IMG/VR virus record: IMGVR_UViG_3300040801_003081
Coordinates: 1-52,366 of that record
Length of the DNA stretch: 52,366 bases
Direction: 5' to 3' (one strand)
Source of the DNA: a virus
The notes beneath the pieces are model-generated. The model ran no database searches, had not been told where the DNA came from, and saw only the letters and a program-made list of their open reading frames with translations. This document shows positions 40,519-48,888 of the stretch, one piece after another. Both the position numbers and the translations under genes were made by a program. The stretch's first letter is position 1; each line of letters begins with the position of its first letter.

Positions 40519-41146
40519 AACTTTTTATTTTTTTCACTGCTTTTTCAAAAGCTTTTACAATTTCTTCATCGCTTAGATCGTGGCTTGAAAGAGTATAACC
40601 TATTTTTTCTATTAACTCATGCTTATCAAACATGTTAAACAAAGTGATATCTATTATCTCCTTTCTTAATTTATCATCTATATCATTTAGGTGTGTGTCT
40701 AATATATCAATGAGTGGCATCTCTGAATTACTATCTATTTTACTCTCATCAATAGAAAGAATGAGATCGCATATTTTTGAAATATTATCATCTTCAAGGT
40801 TGTTTTCTAATAAAATAGATTCTTCTAAACCAGTTATTTTTTGTATATCCTTCTCTATCATATCTAACCCATCTTCAATAGATGATACCTTTTTGGTATA
40901 ATCTATCTTATTCCCAACTATTTTAATGAGGAATAAATCATCTATGTCAAATTCAAATCTATATGAACTTTCGTCTATCACAAAGTTTATAACTAGTTCC
41001 ATTTCTTCTTTATCTTCCCACTGATACATAAAATTTGTATCATTGGTAGAATTTTTTATTAAATCACTCAACTCTGACATTTTTTCGTCTATAACACTAG
41101 ATTGGTCTTTAGACTCTTTTATAAAGGTGTCGAATTTCTTAATCAT
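40511..41146 (-). CDS. Hypothetical acidic protein with capsid-targeting-like N-terminus
   Basis: A 211-residue acidic protein starting MIKKFDTFIKESKDQSS; TFIKE at residues 7-11 with IKE is close to the T4 signal FIAE. Mostly helical after residue 85. No family recognised. The late motif ends exactly 3 nt before its ATG. Coupled by 8-nt overlap to the DUF5872-like gene, so both probable internal proteins are made together. Confidence 0.7.
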   Translation of the reverse strand: MIKKFDTFIKESKDQSSVIDEKMSELSDLIKNSTNDTNFMYQWEDKEEMELVINFVIDESSYRFEFDIDDLFLIKIVGNKIDYTKKVSSIEDGLDMIEKDIQKITGLEESILLENNLEDDNISKICDLILSIDESKIDSNSEMPLIDILDTHLNDIDDKLRKEIIDITLFNMFDKHELIEKIGYTLSSHDLSDEEIVKAFEKAVKKIKSYE

Positions 41147-41149
41147 ATG

Positions 41150-41160
41150 TTATATATTAA
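41150..41160 (-). promoter_or_regulatory. Putative late promoter motif, 3 nt from the start codon
   Basis: TTAATATATAA, then CAT, then ATG (41146) on the minus strand. Confidence 0.55.
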
Positions 41161-41213
41161 TTTTCTACACAACAAAATTATAGTTTTCAAGTACAATAAT
41201 TAAATGGATAATA

Positions 41214-41996
41214 ATGGCAGATAAAATAAAATTTAAATTTAACAACAAGATGTTCGGTGATTTCATCGATAAGCTTACAGATCTTACTAAAATTGATAAG
41301 ACTATTAAGCTAAAGATTGATGATGATAACATACTTATGTATTCTATGGCAGGAACAGGCATAATGTTAGCTTGTAAAAATTACATTCTAGACAGGGATG
41401 TGTACTTAAAATCAAAAAATGATCTAAGTCATACCTACGATGTAATTATACCCAATTGTGATAAGTTTGTCAAGAACCTCAACTTCATAAAAGACCAAGA
41501 TTTAATAGGGATGACACTAACATACCGTGAGTCCAATGAGAGTGATGATGTTTATATAGCTAGAAAGGTAGAGGTAAAAGGTGGTAAATTAAAAGTAAAC
41601 TGGTTAGCAGGGGAACATTATGAAGTGAAAGATCTTACTAAAGAAGTTTTGGAAACACAATTAGATTTAAGTTTAAGAGATTGGTTTTTTACTATTAGCA
41701 ATGAGCAATTGAGTGATGTTAAGAAATTATCTAGAATTAACTCCAATAACATAATCACAGTGAATGTAGATGATGGCAAAGTTAGTTTTTATGAGCAATC
41801 TGCTTGGGATTTAGAAATAGGAAACATTGATCCAATTAATAAATCTTTTATTTTAAATAAAAGATTTTTAAAGTGTATTGATAATAAACAAGAGAGTATT
41901 GATTTTAGCCTATTTGCGAATTTTATATTAGTTAAAGAAGAAAATAGTAACTTAATGCTTTCTTATGAGCAAGATTTTGAAGATGAAGATTTATAA
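41214..41996 (+). CDS. 45: Sliding clamp (T4 gp45-like)
   Basis: A ring-forming DNA polymerase processivity factor, which in T4 also activates late transcription through gp33/gp55. The 260-residue sequence has the clamp pattern: FGDFIDKLTDLTKIDKTIKL near the start, DDNILMYSMAGTGIMLACKN, the FVKNLNFIKDQDLIGMTLTY block, and the C-terminal half with FTISNEQLSDVKKLSRINS and a KSFILNKRFLK strand. T4 gp45 is 228 residues. It heads a plus-strand run with a small gene and the polymerase fragment; its role in late promoters fits the recurrent AT motif in this genome. Confidence 0.85.
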   Translation: MADKIKFKFNNKMFGDFIDKLTDLTKIDKTIKLKIDDDNILMYSMAGTGIMLACKNYILDRDVYLKSKNDLSHTYDVIIPNCDKFVKNLNFIKDQDLIGMTLTYRESNESDDVYIARKVEVKGGKLKVNWLAGEHYEVKDLTKEVLETQLDLSLRDWFFTISNEQLSDVKKLSRINSNNIITVNVDDGKVSFYEQSAWDLEIGNIDPINKSFILNKRFLKCIDNKQESIDFSLFANFILVKEENSNLMLSYEQDFEDEDL

Positions 41997-42010
41997 AAAA
42001 TAAAGTAACG

Positions 42011-42394
42011 ATGATAGAAGATAACGAAAGAAAAGAATTAGATTTAGATAACCCTATATTCACAGTATATGTAAATATAGGCAGAATGAGCCGACAAAGT
42101 GCTGATGCAAAAGTTGGATATATTTCTGAATATTTTAACTCTTATGAAAATGTACAATTTTTTATTCTAGCAGTAGATGAGGGTGATGAAAGAATAGAGG
42201 TTCTGTGGAAAGGTGGTAAGTATATGAATGGTGAAGTATTGGAGGATTATGAAAGGATAAAGCATAACTTAGTCAAAATTTCGGAGATATTATCAGATGG
42301 CATTTCTGATGAAAAATTAAAGTCTAAATTAAGAAAGTATATGATAAATGATATCATAGGAGAGGATAGCAACAATAAAAAAGATAAAAAATAG
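42011..42394 (+). CDS. Small hypothetical protein between clamp and polymerase genes
   Basis: A 127-residue protein. The N-terminal 80 residues (NPIFTVYVNIGRMSRQSADA, FFILAVDEGDERIEVLWKGG) form an alpha/beta domain seen in small proteins of several large phages; the C-terminal third is helical and ends with a Lys-rich tail. It lies 14 nt after the clamp and 9 nt before the polymerase fragment, so it is co-transcribed with both. No function assigned. Confidence 0.65.
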   Translation: MIEDNERKELDLDNPIFTVYVNIGRMSRQSADAKVGYISEYFNSYENVQFFILAVDEGDERIEVLWKGGKYMNGEVLEDYERIKHNLVKISEILSDGISDEKLKSKLRKYMINDIIGEDSNNKKDKK

Positions 42395-42403
42395 GTATAA
42401 AAT

Positions 42404-43912
42404 ATGTCTGATAAATTAAAAGAAATACAGAAACTTGAAAAACAAGCAAGCGAAATAAAGAAAGAGGTAGATTATTATAACGCTCTTCAGCTTGCTTTAA
42501 AGCTAGTTCTTAATGGTAGCTATGGAGCATTTGCTGCGCCTTACTTTATTCTATATAATAACCATGTAGCAGGTACTATAACAGCAGAGGGTAGAGAGCT
42601 TACTAAAAAGATGGATAAGGATAATGAAGAATATTGGTATAAACAGTGGCATTTAGATTTCGAACTTCATAAAAAATTATCAATAGATAATGTAACTTCT
42701 ATTGATAAAAAAGAACCTGTCAGCATATATGGTGATACCGATTCTATTTTTGTATCCTTTAAGCCTTGTATGGATCACTGTAATTGGAAAGATAGAGTAT
42801 TTAACTCTGAATACCTTAATTCAGTGAGTAAACCATTTATAGTACTTTCTAAAAATAAGCTTGAAATAGACAATCCAAATCTAGTGAGTAAAGTTATATC
42901 TGAGGGAAACACTGATGAAGACATTTCTAATTTCAAAGAATCGTTAAAGGAAGATTTTGATCTAATATTAATAGATGGGTTTTATTCAAATAATAAGGAA
43001 ATTATAGAGCTATTAAAAGATAGGAACTATGGTGAAGACTTACATTGGAACTGGTGCAATGAAGTGGATTTCATTAATGGCATTGACCAAATAAGGTTTG
43101 CTGATTTCTTTAAACAGATGTTAGACGAACACGCAAATAGCTATGGTGTTGAAAATAAAGAAGATTTTGAATTGGAGAGAATATCAGAATCTATAATAAA
43201 TATTGCTAAAAAGAAATATATTCAGCATATTTTATTCGAAGATGGCATACCATATACCAGAATGGATTATATATTCCCTAAGGGTGTAGAACTTGTTAGA
43301 TCTTCAACACCAGCCTTCGCTAGAGATAAAATTGTAAATATTGTAAAATATTTATTTTCTAACCCAGACACATTTAATATTAAAGAACTTCTTAAATTAG
43401 TCAAAAGCTTAAGGAAAGAATTTGAGTTAGCTGATATCGATGATATATCTATGCAATCTTCTGTTAATAAGTATGATGAGAAAGTACTCAATGATGAAAC
43501 ATTACCCCTAAGCTTTGTTTCAGGGGCGCACTTCGCTGTTAAGTCAGCAGCTTACTACAATCATCTCTTAAAAGAGAATAAGCCATTACAAGACAAATAT
43601 GAGTTTATAAAATCAGGTACTAAGATTAAATACTATGTTTGTAAAGATAAAAAAGTAACTGATATGTTTGCCTATATGAGAGGATCATATCCTGTTGAAT
43701 TTGCACCAGAGATTGATTATGATACTCAATTTGCTAAATCTATATTATCACCAATAAACTCTATTATAGAGCCACTGGGGATGCCAACTATAACTAAAAG
43801 GTTATCAGTTGTTATGGATATATTTGCTGGCTTCGGAAACACACAACCCTCTCAATCAGAAGATGATGATTTAGGCGATATCCATGACGATAGTGATGAC
43901 TTTCCTTGGTAA
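42404..43912 (+). CDS. 43B: C-terminal half of a split family B DNA polymerase (gp43B)
   Basis: A 502-residue protein that starts in the fingers helix and contains polymerase motif B (KLVLNGSYG, residues 33-41) and motif C (YGDTDS, 109-114). Further on are KKKYIQHILFEDGIPY and KGVELVRSSTP, as in T4 gp43, and the thumb region. The C-terminal end (DIHDDSDDFPW) is a plausible clamp-binding tail. The exonuclease domain and motif A (DxxSLYP) are absent, and no other gene in the window carries them. The break lies between motif A and motif B, as in the split 43A/43B genes reported in some T4-like phages. It must pair with an N-terminal half encoded elsewhere. Confidence 0.85.
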   Translation: MSDKLKEIQKLEKQASEIKKEVDYYNALQLALKLVLNGSYGAFAAPYFILYNNHVAGTITAEGRELTKKMDKDNEEYWYKQWHLDFELHKKLSIDNVTSIDKKEPVSIYGDTDSIFVSFKPCMDHCNWKDRVFNSEYLNSVSKPFIVLSKNKLEIDNPNLVSKVISEGNTDEDISNFKESLKEDFDLILIDGFYSNNKEIIELLKDRNYGEDLHWNWCNEVDFINGIDQIRFADFFKQMLDEHANSYGVENKEDFELERISESIINIAKKKYIQHILFEDGIPYTRMDYIFPKGVELVRSSTPAFARDKIVNIVKYLFSNPDTFNIKELLKLVKSLRKEFELADIDDISMQSSVNKYDEKVLNDETLPLSFVSGAHFAVKSAAYYNHLLKENKPLQDKYEFIKSGTKIKYYVCKDKKVTDMFAYMRGSYPVEFAPEIDYDTQFAKSILSPINSIIEPLGMPTITKRLSVVMDIFAGFGNTQPSQSEDDDLGDIHDDSDDFPW

Positions 43913-43924
43913 TTATTCGCTGAT

Positions 43925-44230
43925 ATGTTACTGGTACATGAGAAATATATAAAGGGTGTTATTTATAGGTTTTACGAAGGTGCAGACTATGAAAAGATAG
44001 TTTCACATAGTGACAAAGGCTTAGATGGTATGATGTATCTATTTATAGATGTATGGGAAGATACATCTAAAAAACTAACCAGAGTCGGAAAATTAAATAG
44101 TGTGTTAGATGGAAAAGATTACATAGACATAGAAAGTTTAAATAATTCTTATATAGTAATATACCAATGTCGAGATATAAAGGTTAATGATATGGTGAAT
44201 ATGGTTATTAAAGGCATTTTGAGGGCATAA
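43925..44230 (+). CDS. Small hypothetical protein
   Basis: A 101-residue soluble protein (IKGVIYRFYEGADYEKIVSH, LTRVGKLNSVLDGKDYIDIE), probably alpha/beta, 12 nt after the polymerase fragment and on the same transcript. No family recognised. Confidence 0.6.
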   Translation: MLLVHEKYIKGVIYRFYEGADYEKIVSHSDKGLDGMMYLFIDVWEDTSKKLTRVGKLNSVLDGKDYIDIESLNNSYIVIYQCRDIKVNDMVNMVIKGILRA

Positions 44231-44232
44231 TT

Positions 44233-44243
44233 TTAATATATAC
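44233..44243 (+). promoter_or_regulatory. Putative late promoter motif
   Basis: TTAATATATAC, 21 nt before the ATG at 44265. Confidence 0.5.
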
Positions 44244-44264
44244 TATATAAAAATAATCATTAAA

Positions 44265-44753
44265 ATGAACACTGTAATGAGGTATGATGGATATTCGAAA
44301 AAAGAAAGAGTAGATGATTTACTTGATAAAATTTCGAAGTATGGTTTAGATTCTATAAACAAGTTAGAAAAAGATTTTTTAGATGCTCACGCAATTGGCA
44401 ACGAGGATGAAATTCATGACATAATCATAAAAGAAGAATCTGAAAATTTATTCGAAGATTTAGACGATATATTCAAATTCGAATATTCACACACTGAAAT
44501 AAAAGGCATGGAAACTCACTTTTATGGAACTTTATACGTACCAGATTTAGAAGTAGGGAATAATAAATATATAAGTGGTATTTTAAAAGGTAAAATAGTC
44601 TTATTTAATGCAGGTCAGACAGTTCCTGATTTCTTTCATTTTGTAGATGATGAAACCTTTTATGATGTATTTGAATTTTGTAGTGGATTAGAATATGAAT
44701 TAGATAATTTTCTAGACTACATTATATCAGAATTAAAAGATAAAAATAAATAA
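44265..44753 (+). CDS. Hypothetical protein with N-terminal ILDKI-type helical motif
   Basis: A 162-residue protein. Residues 13-42 (KERVDDLLDKISKYGLDSIN, then EKDFLDAH) match the short two-helix motif 'IDxILDKIxxxGxxSLTxxEKxFL' that I associate with the ends of Bacteroidota proteins; a second copy ends the protein at 2766. The remaining 110 residues form an acidic alpha/beta domain with a beta hairpin around HFYGTLYVPDLEVGN. No known function. Followed by a small gene 6 nt later. Confidence 0.65.
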   Translation: MNTVMRYDGYSKKERVDDLLDKISKYGLDSINKLEKDFLDAHAIGNEDEIHDIIIKEESENLFEDLDDIFKFEYSHTEIKGMETHFYGTLYVPDLEVGNNKYISGILKGKIVLFNAGQTVPDFFHFVDDETFYDVFEFCSGLEYELDNFLDYIISELKDKNK

Positions 44754-44759
44754 TTAAAT

Positions 44760-44999
44760 ATGGAAAATAAAAGCAAAACAAACAGACCATCCCCACCACA
44801 ACCGATAGGTAGTGACGTAAATGATATTTACGAATTAGATTTAGAAAGCCTTGCTGATGATATAGACAGAAAGGTAGTTAGTGGAAAAATAAAAATAAAT
44901 GGAAAAATAATATCACTGAATAGTGGTGGTACTACTTTTTTAGTTGATGATAAAGAATTTTTCTCTAAAGAAGAAGTGCTAGATTATTTAGAATTATAA
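44760..44999 (+). CDS. Small hypothetical protein
   Basis: A 79-residue protein with a disordered Pro/Ser/Lys N-terminus (SKTNRPSPPQPIGSD) and a compact C-terminal part (KIKINGKIISLNSGGTTFLV). Six nt after the preceding gene; its last bases overlap the end of the convergent gene at 44994. No family recognised. Confidence 0.6.
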   Translation: MENKSKTNRPSPPQPIGSDVNDIYELDLESLADDIDRKVVSGKIKINGKIISLNSGGTTFLVDDKEFFSKEEVLDYLEL

Positions 45000-45503
45000 A
45001 TTAGTCGGGAGATCAGCATCTGTATCTTCCGCTTCTTTATTATCTGGGATATCTTCTTCTTCATAGAAGTCTTCCTCATTTATGGTAAAGGTATTTTCAT
45101 TGCTTTTTTTCTCACGTTGTATTTGGTTTACATAATAACCAGCTACAACAAATTCAGCACCTGCCCATAGTAAAAACTCTGACATTGTTATAGTATTGTA
45201 GTTGTTCCATAGATATAGTATCATACCTGCTTGTCCAATGACAAACCCAATAGAAGATTCAAACCTCTTTTTAGAGAAAAAAGATGGTTCATCAGAATAT
45301 ATTTTCCAAAATTCTCTAAATACCCACTTTATATTTTCCCAACCAAAAAAACCAGTTATGAATATATTATTAGATTTCTCTTTTTTGGATTTTTGTTGAT
45401 CTGGGTTAACTTTCTTTCTACCTGATAGGTTTATTTGAATGCTTTTACCTTCTCTGTTTCCAGATCCTATATTTATGACGTATTTTTTAATATTTTTTCC
45501 CAT
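44994..45503 (-). CDS. Membrane protein
   Basis: A 169-residue protein with two probable membrane helices (about residues 90-107, SIGFVIGQAGMILYLW, and 115-132, FLLWAGAEFVVAGYYV), a basic N-terminal region of about 45 residues and an acidic C-terminal tail. Residues 46-85 (FFGWENIKWVFREFWKIYSD) look like an amphipathic pre-membrane segment. No family assigned; it could act at the host inner membrane. The late motif ends 3 nt before its ATG. Confidence 0.65.
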   Translation of the reverse strand: MGKNIKKYVINIGSGNREGKSIQINLSGRKKVNPDQQKSKKEKSNNIFITGFFGWENIKWVFREFWKIYSDEPSFFSKKRFESSIGFVIGQAGMILYLWNNYNTITMSEFLLWAGAEFVVAGYYVNQIQREKKSNENTFTINEEDFYEEEDIPDNKEAEDTDADLPTNL

Positions 45504-45506
45504 ATA

Positions 45507-45517
45507 ATATATATTAA
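45507..45517 (-). promoter_or_regulatory. Putative late promoter motif, 3 nt from the start codon
   Basis: TTAATATATAT, then TAT, then ATG (45503) on the minus strand. Confidence 0.5.
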
Positions 45518-45533
45518 ATAGGAAAAACTATTT

Positions 45534-45989
45534 TTAAATACAAGATAGTAAACTCTTTTCAAGTAATCTATTTAAAGCATTCATATTCTTATCTGTTAAC
45601 TTGCTCTTTCTATTACCAGCTATATTCAATACTTTTATGTCATTTATTTCCACAAACATATTAAATTCATCAACCGATGGATTTAATATGAAAGGTTTCC
45701 CTAATTTATCACAAAACTTTTTAGTCAGCTTGTAACCCTTTGAATTTAGATCTTTTGAGTAATATATAGTGCCATCTGAGTGCTTGACATTAAGCTCAGT
45801 TCTAACAGGATATTTGGATGATCCAGATTCTATAACACTGTATTTTTTAAGAGAATAGTCTCTACCAGTCTCTGTTAAAAATCCTTTAGGAACATATCCA
45901 CCTGTATCAATATTTAGTCTATAAGAAACTTCTAAAGCTATCCTATCTACTCCTGTCTGACCACCTGATATGACTTTTAAGTTGTTCAT
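45534..45989 (-). CDS. SLOG-superfamily protein (circularly permuted YpsA / molybdenum-carrier family)
   Basis: A 151-residue protein whose N-terminus LKVISGGQTGVDRIALEVSY is the signature of the cpYpsA (putative molybdenum carrier) family, followed by GGYVPKGFLTETGRDYSLKK, SKYPVRTELNVKHSDGTIYY and AGNRKSK. The family has a Rossmann-like LOG/SLOG fold that binds nucleotide ligands; several SLOG families are sensors or effectors in nucleotide-based conflict systems. Its activity in phages is unknown. It is a single gene between the membrane protein and the divergent HNH gene. Confidence 0.78.
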   Translation of the reverse strand: MNNLKVISGGQTGVDRIALEVSYRLNIDTGGYVPKGFLTETGRDYSLKKYSVIESGSSKYPVRTELNVKHSDGTIYYSKDLNSKGYKLTKKFCDKLGKPFILNPSVDEFNMFVEINDIKVLNIAGNRKSKLTDKNMNALNRLLEKSLLSCI

Positions 45990-46025
45990 TTAGCAAATAT
46001 AATACTTTTTTGGGACACTACATAA

Positions 46026-46037
46026 TTAAATATATAA
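46026..46037 (+). promoter_or_regulatory. Putative promoter motif of the HNH gene
   Basis: TTAAATATATAA, a variant of the late motif, 8 nt before the ATG at 46046. Confidence 0.4.
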
Positions 46038-46045
46038 TATAAGAT

Positions 46046-46516
46046 ATGTTAAGCACACTTACTAAATTAGTATACTTGTCAAAAGCCAAAAATCAACACT
46101 TTCTATCAGTTGATTATAAATTTTACAAAAAATTTAAATACTTAATAATGATTATCATCTTATTTAACTCCAACTATAAAAGTTGTGAGATATATAGGAA
46201 AAAATTTAAAATATTAAGAAATTTTGTAGTCGTGGGACTTAAATATAATGGTCGGAATGTGAGAAGAAAAACATCTGGTTTTGCTAAAAACTATCTAAAA
46301 AATAACAGAAACTCAAAATGTGTTTACTGTGATATAAAATTAGATTTTAATAATGCAACAGCAGATCATATAGTTCCAATATCTAATGGGGGCAACAACA
46401 CACAAGTTAACCTAGTTGTGTGTTGTAGTGATTGTAACAATGAGAAAGGTGATATAAGCTTTAAAACGTACTTAAGACTTAAGAATAAAAAGGTAACAAA
46501 AGAAAAGTTTATATAG
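46046..46516 (+). CDS. HNH endonuclease
   Basis: A 156-residue protein. The C-terminal half carries a complete HNH nuclease: CVYC (residues 92-95), ADHIVPISNGGNNTQVNLV with Asp107-His108 and the GGN turn, then CCSDCNNEKG, giving the second zinc pair and the metal-binding residues. The N-terminal 70 residues contain a hydrophobic stretch (LIMIIILF) and basic patches and show no known domain. HNH genes of this size in T4-like phages are often mobile. It converges directly on the primase gene, with stops 1 nt apart. Confidence 0.8.
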   Translation: MLSTLTKLVYLSKAKNQHFLSVDYKFYKKFKYLIMIIILFNSNYKSCEIYRKKFKILRNFVVVGLKYNGRNVRRKTSGFAKNYLKNNRNSKCVYCDIKLDFNNATADHIVPISNGGNNTQVNLVVCCSDCNNEKGDISFKTYLRLKNKKVTKEKFI

Positions 46517-47710
46517 TTATAAATATTTCAAATTTTCAAACTTCCTATTATAATCACTATCGTAATCCACCCACTTGTTATTAGGCTTAGGAATCCATTT
46601 GATATCTAAAATATCATTACTAAAGTAATTTTCCAAACCTAATTTAAAATAGGAATCTGGGACTAATTCTGATAATTTATTTAAATCCTTAACTTTTGAA
46701 ATTTTATAAAAAAGTCTATAAGGATCATAAGGATTTTTCTTGTCTACTATATCTTCGAAAAGTTTTTTCCATAAGAAAACTTTATATCCTTCTTTTAATT
46801 TTTCAACTGATTTCTTATACCCAGCAGTATCATTGTCAAAGAAATATCTTAAATCTAAATCGTTAGATTCGATGAACTTGTAATCTGTATTCACCCCTAC
46901 AAGACCAATACTGTTTGGGAAAAATAATGAATCTAAGTATCCTTCAAACACTGTTATCTCACTGCCAAAATCAATATTAAGGATATTGAAATAATACGAA
47001 AGCTTGTTATATATAATTAATTTATTAACATCTGGCTCTTTAACTTCTTCTTTACCAAAATTGATCCATTCTAATAAGCTTTCATAGTTGTATATTTTGA
47101 ACATTCTTCTCTTACCTTGCTTAAGGTTTCTTACTTGCATCCCTAAAACCTTATCACCACGCCTGTTCAGCATTATTATTACCCATTGGGATTGGTCTTC
47201 TGTTATCCAGAATTTACCTTGGTAAATATTAGTATGTGCTGATGGTGGTATACCCCTTTTTACAAGATATTTATATATTCCACCATTAGGATCAATCGGT
47301 TTAAAATCGGATATTGGTGTTATATTTTGGCTAAAAACTCTTTCTAACTCTGAGAAATCTATTAAATCATCAAACTTAGCATCTACAAATTCACTACTAT
47401 AATCAGTGTAAGTCATAACGCTATCAAGATACTCAATCATCTCTAGCTTTTTATCAGGATCAATCATTTCATTATAATCCCTTACAAACTTGTCTAATGT
47501 AGTTTTTTTATCACAATTAAAGCACACATAGAAAAGTCTATTTAAGTATAAGTTACCTCTTTTAGCACTATTTTTCCTATGACTATCACCACAGTAAGGA
47601 CATGCAAAATTAAACCTATCATGGTAATCCACCATTTTTCTTTTTTGGTGGTTTGAAAATTCCTTGTTTAAAATTTTTTGAATTATGCTTTTAATATAAT
47701 CTTTATCCAT
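46517..47710 (-). CDS. 61: DNA primase (T4 gp61-like, DnaG type)
   Basis: Makes the RNA primers for lagging-strand synthesis together with the gp41 helicase. The 397-residue protein (T4 gp61 is 342) starts with the zinc-binding domain CPYCGDSHRKNS ... CFNC (Cys37, Cys40, Cys63, Cys66). The TOPRIM region follows: VFEGYLDSLFFPNSIGLVGV with the catalytic Glu near residue 244, and RYFFDNDTAG near 280 with the Asp pair. The C-terminal 100 residues would contact the helicase. A loose motif (GTTATATATAC) lies 3 nt before the ATG. gp41 is not in this window. Confidence 0.88.
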   Translation of the reverse strand: MDKDYIKSIIQKILNKEFSNHQKRKMVDYHDRFNFACPYCGDSHRKNSAKRGNLYLNRLFYVCFNCDKKTTLDKFVRDYNEMIDPDKKLEMIEYLDSVMTYTDYSSEFVDAKFDDLIDFSELERVFSQNITPISDFKPIDPNGGIYKYLVKRGIPPSAHTNIYQGKFWITEDQSQWVIIMLNRRGDKVLGMQVRNLKQGKRRMFKIYNYESLLEWINFGKEEVKEPDVNKLIIYNKLSYYFNILNIDFGSEITVFEGYLDSLFFPNSIGLVGVNTDYKFIESNDLDLRYFFDNDTAGYKKSVEKLKEGYKVFLWKKLFEDIVDKKNPYDPYRLFYKISKVKDLNKLSELVPDSYFKLGLENYFSNDILDIKWIPKPNNKWVDYDSDYNRKFENLKYL

Positions 47711-47713
47711 ATT

Positions 47714-47724
47714 GTATATATAAC
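47714..47724 (-). promoter_or_regulatory. Possible promoter motif of the primase gene, 3 nt from the start codon
   Basis: GTTATATATAC, then AAT, then ATG (47710) on the minus strand; three mismatches to the consensus but the same spacing. Confidence 0.3.
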
Positions 47725-47769
47725 TAAAAAATAATTAGTTTAGATGTAAAAATATTAAAATTAAGTGAA

Positions 47770-48879
47770 TTATTTGTCTTGGTTTTTATCAGAGTCCTTA
47801 TCCTCTTTATTTTTATCTTCCTTTTCTTTATTAAATTCTCTTCTTTTGTCTAATAAATCTTTAGACATTTTTGCTAAGAATTCGGATTGCCTTCTAATTT
47901 GGTTAGCAAAATCATCTTGTCTATTGAGTAAACCTTTTGGATATAGTTTATTTGTCATATTATTAAACTGTGTAAAAGGAAGTACAGAACTTTCTTTTCC
48001 AGGTGTTTGATTTCCTGTTTCATTAAGTCTTGATATTTCTTTTGTCACATTATTAGGATTTTTAGTATTTTTAACTACATACTCAATTATATTAGGGAAT
48101 TCTTCTTTGTTTATATTAGATATCAAATCTTCTATATGCTTAACATTATCTTGATCATCGTCAGAGAATCCTACTTTTACCTTCTTCCCTATTCGATTTC
48201 CAAATTCATTAATTTTCTTTTTGAACATTAAAAGGTACTCACCTTTTAATCTTTTAACATTACTAGCATCACCACCTATTTCAGGTGATGTAACACCAAT
48301 AAAATAGCAGTTGTTTATATACTTATTCACTAAATAATTATCGCTAGGTTTTCCTTTAAGAATTTTATCATATTTCCCACCATCATAGTTATATAAATAA
48401 GCAAACTTAATAAGGTTATTATACATTGTGTATAACTCATTTTTTGTTAATACGCTATCTATAATCCATGTAATGCCTCTTTTAATAGATTCACTACTAT
48501 GACCCCTAGCTGTTATAATAGAAAATATAGATCCATTTGTTATACACTCTTTAAAGTCTTCCCAAGATGGACCATATTTTTTATTTTCTATTGCTTCTTT
48601 CACATCCAATATAAAAGCATCCTTTCCCCTTTCGCCCTCATCTCTAAATTCAGAAAAGGCTTTTTCAGGGTCACCATCTACCATTCTCCACTCATCTTTA
48701 TTTTTAATATCAGAGTATTTCTTAGTAGATATACTTTTTTTAACCCATTTACCATCTACCTTTTTTTCCATATGAATTTTGGTTGGCATGATAAGTATAT
48801 TATCATCCATATCAAAACTATAGTACAATAGATAGTCATCTGAGTTAGACCCAGATGTAAATTGGTTAAACTTTTTCAA
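47770..48879 (-). CDS. HAD-superfamily phosphatase-like protein
   Basis: A 369-residue protein. Residues 19-30 (YYSFDMDDNILI) hold HAD motif I (Asp23-x-Asp25), SIITARG near residue 118 is motif II with the Thr, and VGFSDDDQDNVKHI near 240 is motif IV. Motif III Lys is probably in the FKKKINEFGNRIGKKVK region. The substrate is unknown; in phages such enzymes act on nucleotides or DNA 3' ends, but the large insert between motifs I and II is unusual. The C-terminal 60 residues are a Lys/Asp/Glu tail (NKEKEDKNKEDKDSDKNQDK). Co-transcribed with the acidic protein gene, 9 nt upstream. Confidence 0.75.
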   Translation of the reverse strand: MKKFNQFTSGSNSDDYLLYYSFDMDDNILIMPTKIHMEKKVDGKWVKKSISTKKYSDIKNKDEWRMVDGDPEKAFSEFRDEGERGKDAFILDVKEAIENKKYGPSWEDFKECITNGSIFSIITARGHSSESIKRGITWIIDSVLTKNELYTMYNNLIKFAYLYNYDGGKYDKILKGKPSDNYLVNKYINNCYFIGVTSPEIGGDASNVKRLKGEYLLMFKKKINEFGNRIGKKVKVGFSDDDQDNVKHIEDLISNINKEEFPNIIEYVVKNTKNPNNVTKEISRLNETGNQTPGKESSVLPFTQFNNMTNKLYPKGLLNRQDDFANQIRRQSEFLAKMSKDLLDKRREFNKEKEDKNKEDKDSDKNQDK

Positions 48880-48888
48880 ATGGTTTTA

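Noticed and set aside
45994-46001. TATATTTG on the minus strand before the SLOG gene, as an early promoter
   Set aside because: No TTG at 20 nt upstream, and only 4 nt from the ATG, so a transcript would begin inside the gene.
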